In this document: positions 1 through 6,584 of the stretch, piece by piece | Layout of the letters: each line of letters opens with the position of its first letter | How positions within the stretch are numbered: the first letter of the stretch is position 1 | Origin: JAYEMH01 sp034717985 [NCBI: Candidatus Ratteibacteria bacterium] | GTDB lineage: Bacteria; CAZDME01; JAYEMH01 | Direction of reading: 5' to 3' | Length of the DNA: 6,601 nt | Assembly: GCA_034717985.1 (NCBI GenBank) | Contig: JAYEMH010000036.1 | Location: forward strand, 24,583 to 31,183 | Notes under the pieces: model-generated | Told to the model about the DNA's origin: nothing | Database searches by the model: none | Seen by the model: only the letters and a program-made list of their open reading frames with translations | Position numbers and translations under genes: made by a program

Positions 1-1421
1 AGAAATACTCCCTCTTCAGTCCGAAATTTAATGGTTACCTCCCCGAGAGCATCTTTTCCCTTGGTAACCGATTTGACACTATAATCAACCAGCTCTCCGG
101 TTAGCCCGGTAATCTTATCAATGGTTTTGTAAACAGCGTCAATCGGCCCGTCTCCCTTGCTTGTTTCTTTAACCTCTTTATTTTCTTTTTTAAGAACCAC
201 GGCCGCTTGGGGAATTATTCCTGTGCCGCTGGTAACGTGTAAACTGACCAGGGAAAAAGTTTCCGGCAGGGAAATTAACTCACCTTCGACGATTACCTCT
301 AAATCTTCGTCGTAAATTTCCTTTTTCTTATCAGCTAATTCTTTAAACTGTTCAAAGGCTTTTTGAAAATCCCCGGGAGGAAGCTGATAACCTAATTCCG
401 CTAATCGCTCCTGGAAGGCGTGGCGGCCGGAATGTTTGCCTAAAACCAAGCGGCTCATCGCTAATCCAATGGTTTCCGCCCGCATAATTTCGTAGGTCGT
501 CGGTTCCTTCAAAACACCATCCTGATGAATGCCTGCTTCATGGGCAAAGGCGTTGGCTCCAACAACGGCTTTATTAGGCTGTACCGGAATACCGGTGAGA
601 TGGCTAACCATCCGGCTGGTTTTATAAATTTCCCGGGTAGTAATGCCGGTCTTGAAATTAAAGAAATCCCGGCGAGTGGCAACAGCCATGACTACCTCCT
701 CCAGAGAAGTATTTCCGGCTCTTTCTCCGATGCCATTAATAGTGCATTCTATCTGACGGGCACCGTTAACTATGGCCGAAAGAGAATTGGCTGCCGCCAA
801 ACCTAAATCATTATGACAGTGAACGCTGATTACCGCCTGATTAATATTTTTCACGTTTTTTCCGATTGTTTTAATTAAATTACCGAATTCCTCCGGCATG
901 GTGAAACCAACCGTATCGGGAATGTTAACTGTTCGGGCACCAGCCTCAATCACCGCCTCGACCACCTCACAGAGAAAATCAATATTACTTCTTCCGGCAT
1001 CTTCCGGAGAAAATTCCACATCAGCAACACATTTTTTAGCCAGTTTCACCGCTTTAACCGCATTTTTTATCACTTCTTCCCGGCTCATCTTTAATTTATA
1101 CTGAAGATGAATATCTGAGGTGGCAATAAAGGTGTGGATACGCCTCTTGGCCGCTTTTTTTAAGGCTTGAGCCGCAGATTCAATGTCTTTATCAATCGCT
1201 CTGGCCAAACCACAAATGATAGGACCCTTTACTTCTTCAGCGACGGCTTTAACAGCTTCAAAGTCCCCGGGCGAAGAAACAGGAAAACCGGCCTCAATTA
1301 TATCCACCTTTAACCGGGCCAGCTGCCTGGCAATCTCCAGTTTTTCCTTGACGTTTAAACTAGCTCCCGGAGATTGCTCTCCATCTCGAAGCGTTGTATC
1401 AAAAATTATTATTTTATCCAT
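1..1421 (-). CDS. leuA: 2-isopropylmalate synthase, partial (3' end beyond window)
   Basis: Catalyses the first committed step of leucine synthesis, condensing acetyl-CoA with 2-ketoisovalerate to 2-isopropylmalate in the cytoplasm. I translated 473 codons by hand with no stop. The N-terminal TIM-barrel domain carries the family signature [12 protein letters not shown] at residues 8-19 (catalytic Arg12, metal ligand Asp13), the metal-binding HCHND at 201-205, [11 protein letters not shown] at 232-242 and HEAGIHQDG at 294-302. The C-terminal part enters the leucine-binding regulatory domain (about residue 385 onward), including GDGPIDAV at 423-430. The family is usually a little over 500 residues, so roughly the last 35-50 are missing through the window edge, not mutation. 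It lies 43 bp downstream of ilvC and uses the same pathway intermediate pool. ATG at 1421 places the signature at the usual distance from the N-terminus. An in-frame ATG at 1451 would add ten residues. Neither has a strong ribosome binding site. Confidence 0.97.
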   Translation of the reverse strand, partial: MDKIIIFDTTLRDGEQSPGASLNVKEKLEIARQLARLKVDIIEAGFPVSSPGDFEAVKAVAEEVKGPIICGLARAIDKDIESAAQALKKAAKRRIHTFIATSDIHLQYKLKMSREEVIKNAVKAVKLAKKCVADVEFSPEDAGRSNIDFLCEVVEAVIEAGARTVNIPDTVGFTMPEEFGNLIKTIGKNVKNINQAVISVHCHNDLGLAAANSLSAIVNGARQIECTINGIGERAGNTSLEEVVMAVATRRDFFNFKTGITTREIYKTSRMVSHLTGIPVQPNKAVVGANAFAHEAGIHQDGVLKEPTTYEIMRAETIGLAMSRLVLGKHSGRHAFQERLAELGYQLPPGDFQKAFEQFKELADKKKEIYDEDLEVIVEGELISLPETFSLVSLHVTSGTGIIPQAAVVLKKENKEVKETSKGDGPIDAVYKTIDKITGLTGELVDYSVKSVTKGKDALGEVTIKFRTEEGVF

Positions 1422-1433
1422 AATTATTCTTTT

Positions 1434-1460
1434 ACGTTTCCCGTCTAACATTTCCCGTCT
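1434..1460. repeat. Two-copy 14-bp-period direct repeat in ilvC-leuA spacer
   Basis: ACGTTTCCCGTCT at 1434-1446 is repeated as ACATTTCCCGTCT at 1448-1460, with one mismatch and one base between copies. The block can also be read as four degenerate heptamers (ACGTTTC, CCGTCTA, ACATTTC, CCGTCTT) sharing C, T and T at positions 2, 4 and 6. It fills most of the 43-bp spacer upstream of leuA, on the stretch where a ribosome binding site would be expected. Function is unknown. The unit differs from those in the other two spacers. Confidence 0.7.
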
Positions 1461-1464
1461 TTAA

Positions 1465-2457
1465 TTATTTCCTCATCCAGGGCATCATTTTGCGAAGCTT
1501 CCGGCCGATTTCCTCAAGCGGGTGTTTTTCCTCTTTTTTTTCCGCCGCCCGGAAAACCGGACGGTTGGCCTGGTTCTCGGCAATCCACTCCCGGGCAAAC
1601 TCACCGCTTTGAATCTCACGCAGAATCTTCTTCATCTCCCGGCGGGTACTCGCAGTAATTATTCTCTTTCCCCGGGTTAAATCGCCATATTCAGCCGTAT
1701 CGCTTACCCGGCTGCGCATGCCCATAATACCATTTTCATAAATCATATCGGTAATAAGTTTCAACTCGTGGAGACATTCAAAATAGGCCACTTCCGGTTG
1801 ATAGCCGGCGGCAACTAAAGTCTCGAATCCCGCCTTGATTAATTCGGTAACCCCGCCGCAGAGAACCACCTGTTCGCCAAACAAATCTGTCTCTGTTTCC
1901 TCGGCAAACGTAGTTTCAATCACCCCAGCCCGTCCACCGCCGATCGCCCTGGCATAAGCCAGCGCTAACTGCTTGGCTTTTCCCGAAGGGTTCTGGTAAA
2001 CGGCCATCAAACAGGGCACTCCCTTTTTTTCCTCATACATCCGGCGAACTAAACTGCCCGGGCCCTTAGGGGCGATCATAAAAACATCAACATCGGACGG
2101 AGGAATAATCTGGTGAAAATGAATGTTAAAACCATGGGAGAAAACCAGGGCCTTTCCCTTTTTTAAATGAGGTTCGATACTCTGTTTATAGACTTTAGGC
2201 TGGACCGGGTCCTGGGTTAGAATTTGAATAATCTGAGCCGCCTTGGCCGCTTCAGCCGCCGAAACAGGCTTGAACTTATCTTTTACCGCCTGAACATAAT
2301 TTTTTGTCCCCTTGAGTTCGGCAATAACCACCTTAATGCCGCTATCGCGAAGATTCAAAGCCTGACCTCGTCCCTGAATACCATAACCAATAATTGCTGC
2401 TGTTTTGTTTTTCAAAAGTTTAAGTTTGGCGTCTTTATCATAATATACCTTAACCAT
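1465..2457 (-). CDS. ilvC: Ketol-acid reductoisomerase (class I)
   Basis: Isomerises and reduces 2-acetolactate or 2-aceto-2-hydroxybutyrate to the dihydroxy acids of the valine and isoleucine pathways, using Mg2+ and a nicotinamide cofactor. At 330 residues it has the short class I length. The Rossmann domain begins with GYGIQG at 24-29. SHGFNIHF at 107-114 and APKGPG at 129-134 supply the conserved His108 and Lys131. The knotted C-terminal domain has [10 protein letters not shown] at 187-196 (metal ligands Asp191, Glu195), ECLHELKL at 227-234 (Glu227, Glu231) and Ser252 in the substrate site. The protein ends in the typical MMPW region. The cofactor loop at 46-54 reads AELKGTKNY. Aligned without gaps to Azotobacter KARI as I remember it (GLRAGSASV), the phosphate-binding Arg is Leu48, the two Ser are Thr51 and Asn53, and Glu47 precedes them, so NADPH preference is doubtful. 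ATG at 2457 has an AGGAGG six bases upstream. The catalytic assignment is firm; the cofactor inference is not tested. Confidence 0.98.
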   Translation of the reverse strand: MVKVYYDKDAKLKLLKNKTAAIIGYGIQGRGQALNLRDSGIKVVIAELKGTKNYVQAVKDKFKPVSAAEAAKAAQIIQILTQDPVQPKVYKQSIEPHLKKGKALVFSHGFNIHFHQIIPPSDVDVFMIAPKGPGSLVRRMYEEKKGVPCLMAVYQNPSGKAKQLALAYARAIGGGRAGVIETTFAEETETDLFGEQVVLCGGVTELIKAGFETLVAAGYQPEVAYFECLHELKLITDMIYENGIMGMRSRVSDTAEYGDLTRGKRIITASTRREMKKILREIQSGEFAREWIAENQANRPVFRAAEKKEEKHPLEEIGRKLRKMMPWMRK

Positions 2458-2463
2458 ATTTTT

Positions 2464-2469
2464 CCTCCT
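2464..2469 (-). promoter_or_regulatory. ilvC ribosome binding site
   Basis: On the minus strand AGGAGG lies six bases before the ATG at 2457. It is the strongest Shine-Dalgarno match in the window and fixes the ilvC start. It sits just downstream of the heptamer repeat and its potential hairpins, so RNA structure there could affect access to it; that is inference. Confidence 0.88.
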
Positions 2470-2482
2470 ATGTTGCTCCGCA

Positions 2483-2510
2483 GTCCATAGACCATAGTCT
2501 ATAGTCCATA
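2483..2510. repeat. Heptamer tandem repeat (GTCCATA)x4 in ilvN-ilvC spacer
   Basis: Four consecutive 7-bp units are visible: GTCCATA, GACCATA, GTCTATA, GTCCATA, two identical and two with a single change each. A second block in the opposite orientation lies at 2569-2589 (TATGGAC, TGTTGAC, TATGGAC). Between them is a 9-bp direct repeat TTTCTATCT at 2524-2532 and 2536-2544. In RNA from the minus strand, positions 2506-2490 can form a short stem of seven pairs (one G-U) with a three-base loop, about 20 bases before the ilvC ribosome binding site. Function is unknown. Confidence 0.85.
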
Positions 2511-2592
2511 GTAAAATCTTAAATTTCTATCTGTTTTTCTATCTACCGACTACTTGTGTCCGTTATGGTATGGACTGTTGACTATGGACTAT
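2501..2592. repeat. Perfect 12-bp inverted repeat spanning ilvN-ilvC spacer
   Basis: ATAGTCCATAGT at 2501-2512 is the exact reverse complement of ACTATGGACTAT at 2581-2592, with 68 bases between the arms. The arms belong to the two oppositely oriented heptamer blocks. One arm begins three bases after the ilvN stop and the other ends about 30 bases before the ilvC ribosome binding site, so the transcript could fold into a stem separating the two messages. The arms are AT-rich with a long loop and no adjoining U tract on the ilvC side, so this is not a standard intrinsic terminator. An RNA-stability or processing role is only a possibility. Confidence 0.75.
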
Positions 2593-2594
2593 TT

Positions 2595-3068
2595 TTACTC
2601 CTTACCGACGGCAATCCTGCCCGAGCGCACCAATTCGGTAATACCAAAAGGCTTAAGCAGCTCGATAAACTCCTTCACCTGCTTACCTGCACCAAGCAGT
2701 TCAATAGTTAAAAGATCCTTGCCCGCATTTAATATCTTAGCTTCATTTCCCTCGGCAATCTGCTCAATCTCAGGACGGGTTTTGCTGTCAGCTTTTACCG
2801 TAACTAAAATTAACTCCCTTTCAACAAACCCTTTTTTAGTTAAATCCTGGACAGTAATGATATCTATCAGCTTATTCAGCTGTTTGCTGACCTGTTCTAA
2901 AATGCGGTCGTCTCCTTCAACCACAATGGTCATCCGGGAAACACTCGGGTCTTCGGTTTCTCCGACGGTAAGACTGGTGATGTTAAAACCCCGGGCGCTA
3001 AAAAGCCCGGCAACGCGGGCTAAAACTCCGAAGCGGTTTTCTACTAAGACGGAGATGGTATGTTCCAC
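2595..3068 (-). CDS. ilvN: Acetolactate synthase, small regulatory subunit
   Basis: Binds and activates the IlvB catalytic subunit and confers valine feedback inhibition. The first 70 or so residues form an ACT domain with the motif ENRFGVLARVAGLFSARGFN; the rest matches the C-terminal domain of small subunits, ending near ELVRSGRIAVGKE. I chose GTG at 3068 (157 residues): GAGGAGG lies five bases upstream, and the protein then begins MEHTISVLVEN, matching family N-termini. With this start Asn11, Gly14 and Asn29 fall exactly at the positions known from E. coli IlvH valine-resistance mutants, so the valine site appears intact. An in-frame TTG at 3089 would add seven residues and overlap the ilvB end by 8 bp, but it would place the ribosome binding site inside the gene. 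The gap to ilvB is 13 bp, consistent with translational coupling. The symbol could equally be ilvH. Confidence 0.95.
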   Translation of the reverse strand: MEHTISVLVENRFGVLARVAGLFSARGFNITSLTVGETEDPSVSRMTIVVEGDDRILEQVSKQLNKLIDIITVQDLTKKGFVERELILVTVKADSKTRPEIEQIAEGNEAKILNAGKDLLTIELLGAGKQVKEFIELLKPFGITELVRSGRIAVGKE

Positions 3069-3073
3069 TTTAT

Positions 3074-3080
3074 CCTCCTC
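3074..3080 (-). promoter_or_regulatory. ilvN ribosome binding site, decides GTG start
   Basis: GAGGAGG on the minus strand, five bases before GTG at 3068 and overlapping the region immediately after the ilvB stop (3084-3082). Its position makes the upstream TTG at 3089 unlikely and implies that ribosomes ending ilvB arrive directly at the ilvN start. Confidence 0.85.
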
Positions 3081-3081
3081 T

Positions 3082-4746
3082 TTAGGCAAGTCCTGAAATC
3101 ATCTCTTTAAGCGAAGCGCCGGCTGGCACCATCGGAAAGACGTTCTCTTCCTCAACAACCTTGAAATTCAAAAATACCGGCTTATTTATCTTCAGGGCCT
3201 TTTCAATGGCCGGTCTAACTTCCTCTTTCTTGTTTATCTCAATGCCTACCGCCCCAAAGGCCTCGGCCACCTTAACAAAATCAGGATTGGTCAAACAGGT
3301 GCCGGAATATCTCTTCCTATAAAAAAGCTCCTGCCATTGCCTGACCATACCCAGACAGGAATTATTCAGTATGGCAACCTTTACCGGCGCCTGAGAACCA
3401 ACCGCCGTAGTTAACTCCTGAATGTTCATCTGGATACTACCGTCACCGGCAATATCAAAAACAATTTTGTCCGGCCTGCCCAATTGCGCCCCAATAGCCG
3501 CCGGAAAGCCATAGCCCATTGTCCCCAAACCTCCGGAAGAAAGAAAGGTCCTCGGCTGGGCATATTGATAAAACTGGGCCGCCCACATCTGGTTCTGTCC
3601 CACCTCAGTGGTAATAATCGCCGCGCCCTTAGTCGCTTCATAAATCTGCTCGATTACATACTGCGGTCTAATATCCTGGCCGTCGTTTTTATAGGTAAGC
3701 GGATATTTTTCTTTCCAATCCTGAATTTTTTTCTGCCATTTCTCAATTGAAGGCGGGGCAATTTTTTTGTTCATCGCCGCTAAAATTCTCTTCACATCTC
3801 CGACAATCGGAATGTCAGCTTTAATATTTTTGCTGATTGAAGTGGGATCGATATCAAGATGGATAATCTTCGCCTGAGGAGCAAAGTCTTTAACCCGGCC
3901 GGTTACCCGGTCATCAAAACGCGCCCCGACGGCAATAATCAAATCTGACTCCATAATGGCGTGATTAGCATATTGAGTGCCGTGCATCCCCAGCATACCC
4001 AAAGAAAGTTTATGATTGGAAGGAAAGCCGCCTAAACCAAGGAGGGTAGTCGTAACCGGAATTCGGGTTTTTTCGACAAATTCTTTTAGTTCCTGATTAG
4101 CCCCGGATATAATCAGCCCGCCGCCGGCATAAATTATCGGCCTTTTCGATTCGGCAATAGCCAGAATTGCCCGCTTGATCTGTCCGGGATGACCGTCATA
4201 GGTGGGATGATAAGTGCGTATATCTATTTCATCCGGATAATTAAACTCGGCTTCGGCCATACTTATATCTTTAGGCACATCAATCAGTATCGGACCGGGC
4301 CGTCCGCTCCGGGCTAAATAGAAGGCTTCTTTGATAATCCGGGCAAAATCCTTAACATCCTCTACCAAATAGTTGTGTTTAGTTATCGGCCGGGTAATTC
4401 CAGTAATATCGGCCTCCTGAAAAGCGTCGTTACCGATCATCCTGGTCGGCACCTGACCGGTAATCGCCACCATCGGAATAGAATCCATATAGGCGGTGGC
4501 AATACCGGTAACCAAATTGGTCCCTCCCGGACCCGAGGTAGCAATACAAACACCCACCTTGCCGGTTGCCCGGGCGTAACCGTCAGCGGCGTGAGCGGCC
4601 GCTTGTTCGTGACGGGTTAGAACAAACCTTATCGGAGCCTCAAAAAGCTCATCAAAAATAGGCAGAACTGACCCACCGGGATAGCCAAATAAAATCTCCA
4701 CCTTTTCTTTTATTAAAGATTTAACTAAGATTTCTGCGCCCGTCAT
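3082..4746 (-). CDS. ilvB: Acetolactate synthase, large catalytic subunit
   Basis: Thiamine diphosphate and FAD enzyme that condenses two pyruvates to 2-acetolactate, or pyruvate with 2-ketobutyrate for isoleucine; the first common step of the pathway. At 554 residues it is full length. The N-terminal pyrimidine-binding domain has [10 protein letters not shown] at 20-29 and [15 protein letters not shown] from 45, with catalytic Glu47, then SGPGGTN. The central FAD-type domain includes [11 protein letters not shown]. The C-terminal ThDP-binding domain has GDGS at 434-437 and [12 protein letters not shown] from 461, giving metal ligands Asp435 and Asn461. Cys464 stands where an aromatic residue is more usual; one transition separates TGT from [11 protein letters not shown] and the length indicate an anabolic AHAS, not a catabolic pyruvate oxidase relative, and the adjacent regulatory subunit agrees. 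ATG at 4746 has GGAG eight bases upstream. It is separated from ilvD by a 98-bp repeat-filled spacer. Confidence 0.98.
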   Translation of the reverse strand: MTGAEILVKSLIKEKVEILFGYPGGSVLPIFDELFEAPIRFVLTRHEQAAAHAADGYARATGKVGVCIATSGPGGTNLVTGIATAYMDSIPMVAITGQVPTRMIGNDAFQEADITGITRPITKHNYLVEDVKDFARIIKEAFYLARSGRPGPILIDVPKDISMAEAEFNYPDEIDIRTYHPTYDGHPGQIKRAILAIAESKRPIIYAGGGLIISGANQELKEFVEKTRIPVTTTLLGLGGFPSNHKLSLGMLGMHGTQYANHAIMESDLIIAVGARFDDRVTGRVKDFAPQAKIIHLDIDPTSISKNIKADIPIVGDVKRILAAMNKKIAPPSIEKWQKKIQDWKEKYPLTYKNDGQDIRPQYVIEQIYEATKGAAIITTEVGQNQMWAAQFYQYAQPRTFLSSGGLGTMGYGFPAAIGAQLGRPDKIVFDIAGDGSIQMNIQELTTAVGSQAPVKVAILNNSCLGMVRQWQELFYRKRYSGTCLTNPDFVKVAEAFGAVGIEINKKEEVRPAIEKALKINKPVFLNFKVVEEENVFPMVPAGASLKEMISGLA

Positions 4747-4754
4747 CTCTTCTT

Positions 4755-4758
4755 CTCC
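4755..4758 (-). promoter_or_regulatory. ilvB ribosome binding site
   Basis: GGAG within the purine run GGAGAAGAAGAG on the minus strand, eight bases before ATG at 4746. It lies about ten bases downstream (in transcription) of the octamer repeat array. Confidence 0.75.
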
Positions 4759-4768
4759 AATATGTTTT

Positions 4769-4840
4769 CCAGTTAGCCGGTTTTCCAGTTTACCGGCTCA
4801 CCCGCTAACCGGAGCACTGGCTAACCAGTTAACCCGTTTC
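4769..4840. repeat. Nine-unit degenerate octamer tandem array in ilvD-ilvB spacer
   Basis: Reading in steps of eight from 4769 gives CCAGTTAG, CCGGTTTT, CCAGTTTA, CCGGCTCA, CCCGCTAA, CCGGAGCA, CTGGCTAA, CCAGTTAA, CCCGTTTC. Position 1 is C and position 4 is G in all nine units; positions 2 and 6 are C and T in eight. The consensus is CCnGyTaA. The best-conserved part is a 16-bp doublet at 4765-4780 and 4781-4796 (14 of 16 identical). ACTGG at 4816-4820 and CCAGT at 4825-4829 form a five-pair hairpin with a four-base loop, and CCGG cores offer others. The array occupies 72 of the 98 intergenic bases. Function is unknown. Confidence 0.85.
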
Positions 4841-4844
4841 TCTA

Positions 4845-6497
4845 TTACCTAAAAATTGCTCCGGTGCTGGCCGAGCCCACCAATCGGGCATAGCGTTTAA
4901 GATAGCCGGTTTTTATCTTGGGCTCCGGAACCTGCCAGAGACGGCCTCTTTCCTCTAATTCACCCGGCATAAGATTCAAATCAAGTTTTCTGGCTGGAAT
5001 ATCAATGACAATTTCATCGTTATCTTCAACTAAAGCAATCGGCCCTCCGGCGGCTGCCTCCGGGGAGATATGCCCGATACAAGGACCTCGCGTTCCTCCG
5101 GAAAAACGTCCGTCGGTAACTAAAGCTACTTCCTCCCCCAAACCCATACCGACTAAGGTAGAAGTAGGCAGAAGCATCTCTCTCATTCCCGGACCGCCCT
5201 GCGGTCCTTCATAACGGATAACCACCACATCGCCTTTTTTTATCTGATTTTTCAAAATTGCTTCCATCGCTTTTTCTTCCGAATCAAAAACCATGGCTGT
5301 CCCCTTAAATCTTTTAGCCTTATCGCTGACCGCCGCTTGTTTGACCACCGCCCCATCCGGAGCCAAAGTTCCGAAAAGAACGGCAATCCCCCCTTCGGGA
5401 AAAACCGGTTCTTCCAGGCTGTGAATTATCTCCCGGCTGTAAATCACCCCTCTTTTAGCCAGTTCTTTTACTTTTTCACCGCTGACGGTTAAACCATTTT
5501 CTAATTTTGTCAAAAGAGACTGCATTAAGCCGGGTATGCCGCCGGCGTCATCTAAATCTTCCATAAAATAATCTCCCCCCGGACGAAGACTGGTAAGCTG
5601 AGGCGTCTGGCGGGATATCTCATCAAACAAGCTCAGAGGCAATTTTATACCGGCTTCATGGGCAATGGCGGTAAGATGCAAAGCAGTATTGGTTGAACCG
5701 CTTAAAGCCATATCAGCTCGAATGGCATTGCGAAAATTCTCTTCTTCCATAATCATCCGGCTGGTAATATTTTTTCTGACGAGTTCCATAATTTTTTCAC
5801 CACTCTCCTGGGCAATTCTTTTCTTTTTAGCCGATACCGCTAAAGCGGTCGCGCAGCCGGGCAAACTCATTCCCATCACTTCGGTCAGACAGGACATAGT
5901 GTTAGCCGTGTACATCCCCTGGCAGGAACCCGCCCCGGGACAGGCCTCAATGGTTAAATTTTCCAACTCTATCTCATCGATTTCTCCCTTTTTAAAACGA
6001 CCAATGGCTTCAAAGGTATCGCGAACCAAGGAAAGTTTTTTCATTTTATATCGCCCGGAAAGCATTGGGCCGGCTGTTACCACGATGCAGGGTATATCCA
6101 GACGGGCGGCGGCCATTAGCATCCCCGGGGTAATTTTATCACAATTGGTCAGCAGGACCAATCCGTCAAAAGCATGAGCCATAACCACTGATTCAACCGC
6201 ATCGGCAATCAACTCCCGGGTCGGCAAAGAATAATGCATCCCCTGATGTCCCATGGCTATCCCATCGCAAACTCCGGGAATACCAAAGAAAAAAGGAAGC
6301 CCCCCCCCGACGGAAATTCCTCTTTCAATCCAGCGTTCCAAATCACGCATCCCCACATGTCCGGGGATGAGGTCACTGAAACTGGTGGCAACACCGATAA
6401 AAGGTTTAGAAAAATCTTTTTTTCTAAGGCCGGTGCCAAAAAGCAGGGCGCGGTGAGGAGCTCGTTCTACTCCTTTTTTTGTTACATCACTGCGCAT
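4845..6497 (-). CDS. ilvD: Dihydroxy-acid dehydratase
   Basis: Iron-sulfur enzyme that dehydrates 2,3-dihydroxyisovalerate and 2,3-dihydroxy-3-methylvalerate to the 2-keto acids preceding valine and isoleucine. The 550-residue product opens [19 protein letters not shown], typical of the family. Signatures are [12 protein letters not shown] from 76, NCDKITPGM from 118 (Cys119, Asp120 and Lys121, the carbamylated Lys of homologues), [16 protein letters not shown] from 186, and the second family signature [11 protein letters not shown] at 459-469 with the probable general base Ser466. Cys77, Cys119 and Cys192 are candidate cluster ligands. Gly46, in IPGHV, occupies the site where several well-studied [2Fe-2S] members have a TPCN cysteine; E. 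coli IlvD has the same PGHV form. ATG at 6497 is preceded by GGAGG five bases upstream; the in-frame GTG at 6509 would add four residues and is unlikely. It is the first gene after the promoter. Residues 64-66 are encoded by nine consecutive G. Confidence 0.98.
   Translation of the reverse strand: MRSDVTKKGVERAPHRALLFGTGLRKKDFSKPFIGVATSFSDLIPGHVGMRDLERWIERGISVGGGLPFFFGIPGVCDGIAMGHQGMHYSLPTRELIADAVESVVMAHAFDGLVLLTNCDKITPGMLMAAARLDIPCIVVTAGPMLSGRYKMKKLSLVRDTFEAIGRFKKGEIDEIELENLTIEACPGAGSCQGMYTANTMSCLTEVMGMSLPGCATALAVSAKKKRIAQESGEKIMELVRKNITSRMIMEEENFRNAIRADMALSGSTNTALHLTAIAHEAGIKLPLSLFDEISRQTPQLTSLRPGGDYFMEDLDDAGGIPGLMQSLLTKLENGLTVSGEKVKELAKRGVIYSREIIHSLEEPVFPEGGIAVLFGTLAPDGAVVKQAAVSDKAKRFKGTAMVFDSEEKAMEAILKNQIKKGDVVVIRYEGPQGGPGMREMLLPTSTLVGMGLGEEVALVTDGRFSGGTRGPCIGHISPEAAAGGPIALVEDNDEIVIDIPARKLDLNLMPGELEERGRLWQVPEPKIKTGYLKRYARLVGSASTGAIFR
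6300..6308 (-). repeat. G9 homopolymer inside ilvD
   Basis: Nine G on the coding strand (nine C on the plus strand) encode Gly64-Gly65-Gly66 as three GGG codons, shortly followed by a T6 run that encodes part of a Phe stretch. The reading frame is intact. Such runs are prone to replication slippage, transcriptional slippage and sequencing error. Confidence 0.9.
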
Positions 6498-6502
6498 GTT
6501 TT

Positions 6503-6507
6503 CCTCC
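6503..6507 (-). promoter_or_regulatory. ilvD ribosome binding site, decides ATG start
   Basis: GGAGG on the minus strand, five bases before ATG at 6497. The alternative GTG at 6509 overlaps this motif, so it cannot use it, which supports the shorter protein. Confidence 0.88.
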
Positions 6508-6555
6508 ACAAATGACGGTTAAAATCTCCACTTTATTAAACCTGGAAGAGAATGT

Positions 6556-6584
6556 ATTATATAGTAAATAAAAAGAGGTGTCAA
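6556..6584 (-). promoter_or_regulatory. Perfect sigma-70 promoter for the ilv-leu cluster
   Basis: On the minus strand TTGACA (6584-6579) and TATAAT (6561-6556) are both exact consensus hexamers separated by the optimal 17 bp. The bases upstream of the -35, to the window edge at 6601, are AT-rich and could act as an UP element. Transcription is predicted to start near 6549, giving a leader of roughly 50 nt before ilvD. That leader has no room for a T-box, riboswitch or leader-peptide attenuator. No promoter of similar quality was found in the gene spacers, so this is likely the main promoter for all five genes. Confidence 0.88.

Noticed and set aside
2458-2594. Intrinsic terminator or separate ilvC promoter in the ilvN-ilvC spacer
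   Set aside because: The 12-bp stem is AT-rich with a 68-base loop and no downstream U tract, and I found no paired -35/-10 of useful quality on the minus strand.
2554-3096. 180-residue open frame on the plus strand opposite the whole of ilvN
   Set aside because: It mirrors a well-supported ilvN gene, has a Ser/Thr/Leu-rich composition typical of antisense frames, shows no recognisable domain and has no good ribosome binding site.
4769-4840. CRISPR array
   Set aside because: The 8-bp units are contiguous, degenerate and lack unique spacers; there are no cas genes.
5665-6177. 170-residue open frame on the plus strand opposite ilvD
   Set aside because: Antisense shadow of a conserved part of ilvD that includes the cluster-binding motifs; no independent signal for translation.
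6498-6509. GTG at 6509 as the ilvD start
   Set aside because: The GTG overlaps the GGAGG ribosome binding site of ATG 6497, and family proteins begin at the MRSD-type N-terminus.
6517-6542. Inverted repeat GGTTAA/TAAACC as a repressor operator
   Set aside because: Only five of six positions pair and the sequence is AT-rich, so it is not distinguishable from chance.
6498-6549. T-box, riboswitch or leader-peptide attenuator upstream of ilvD
   Set aside because: The predicted leader is only about 50 nt, with no run of Leu/Val/Ile codons and no terminator-like hairpin.
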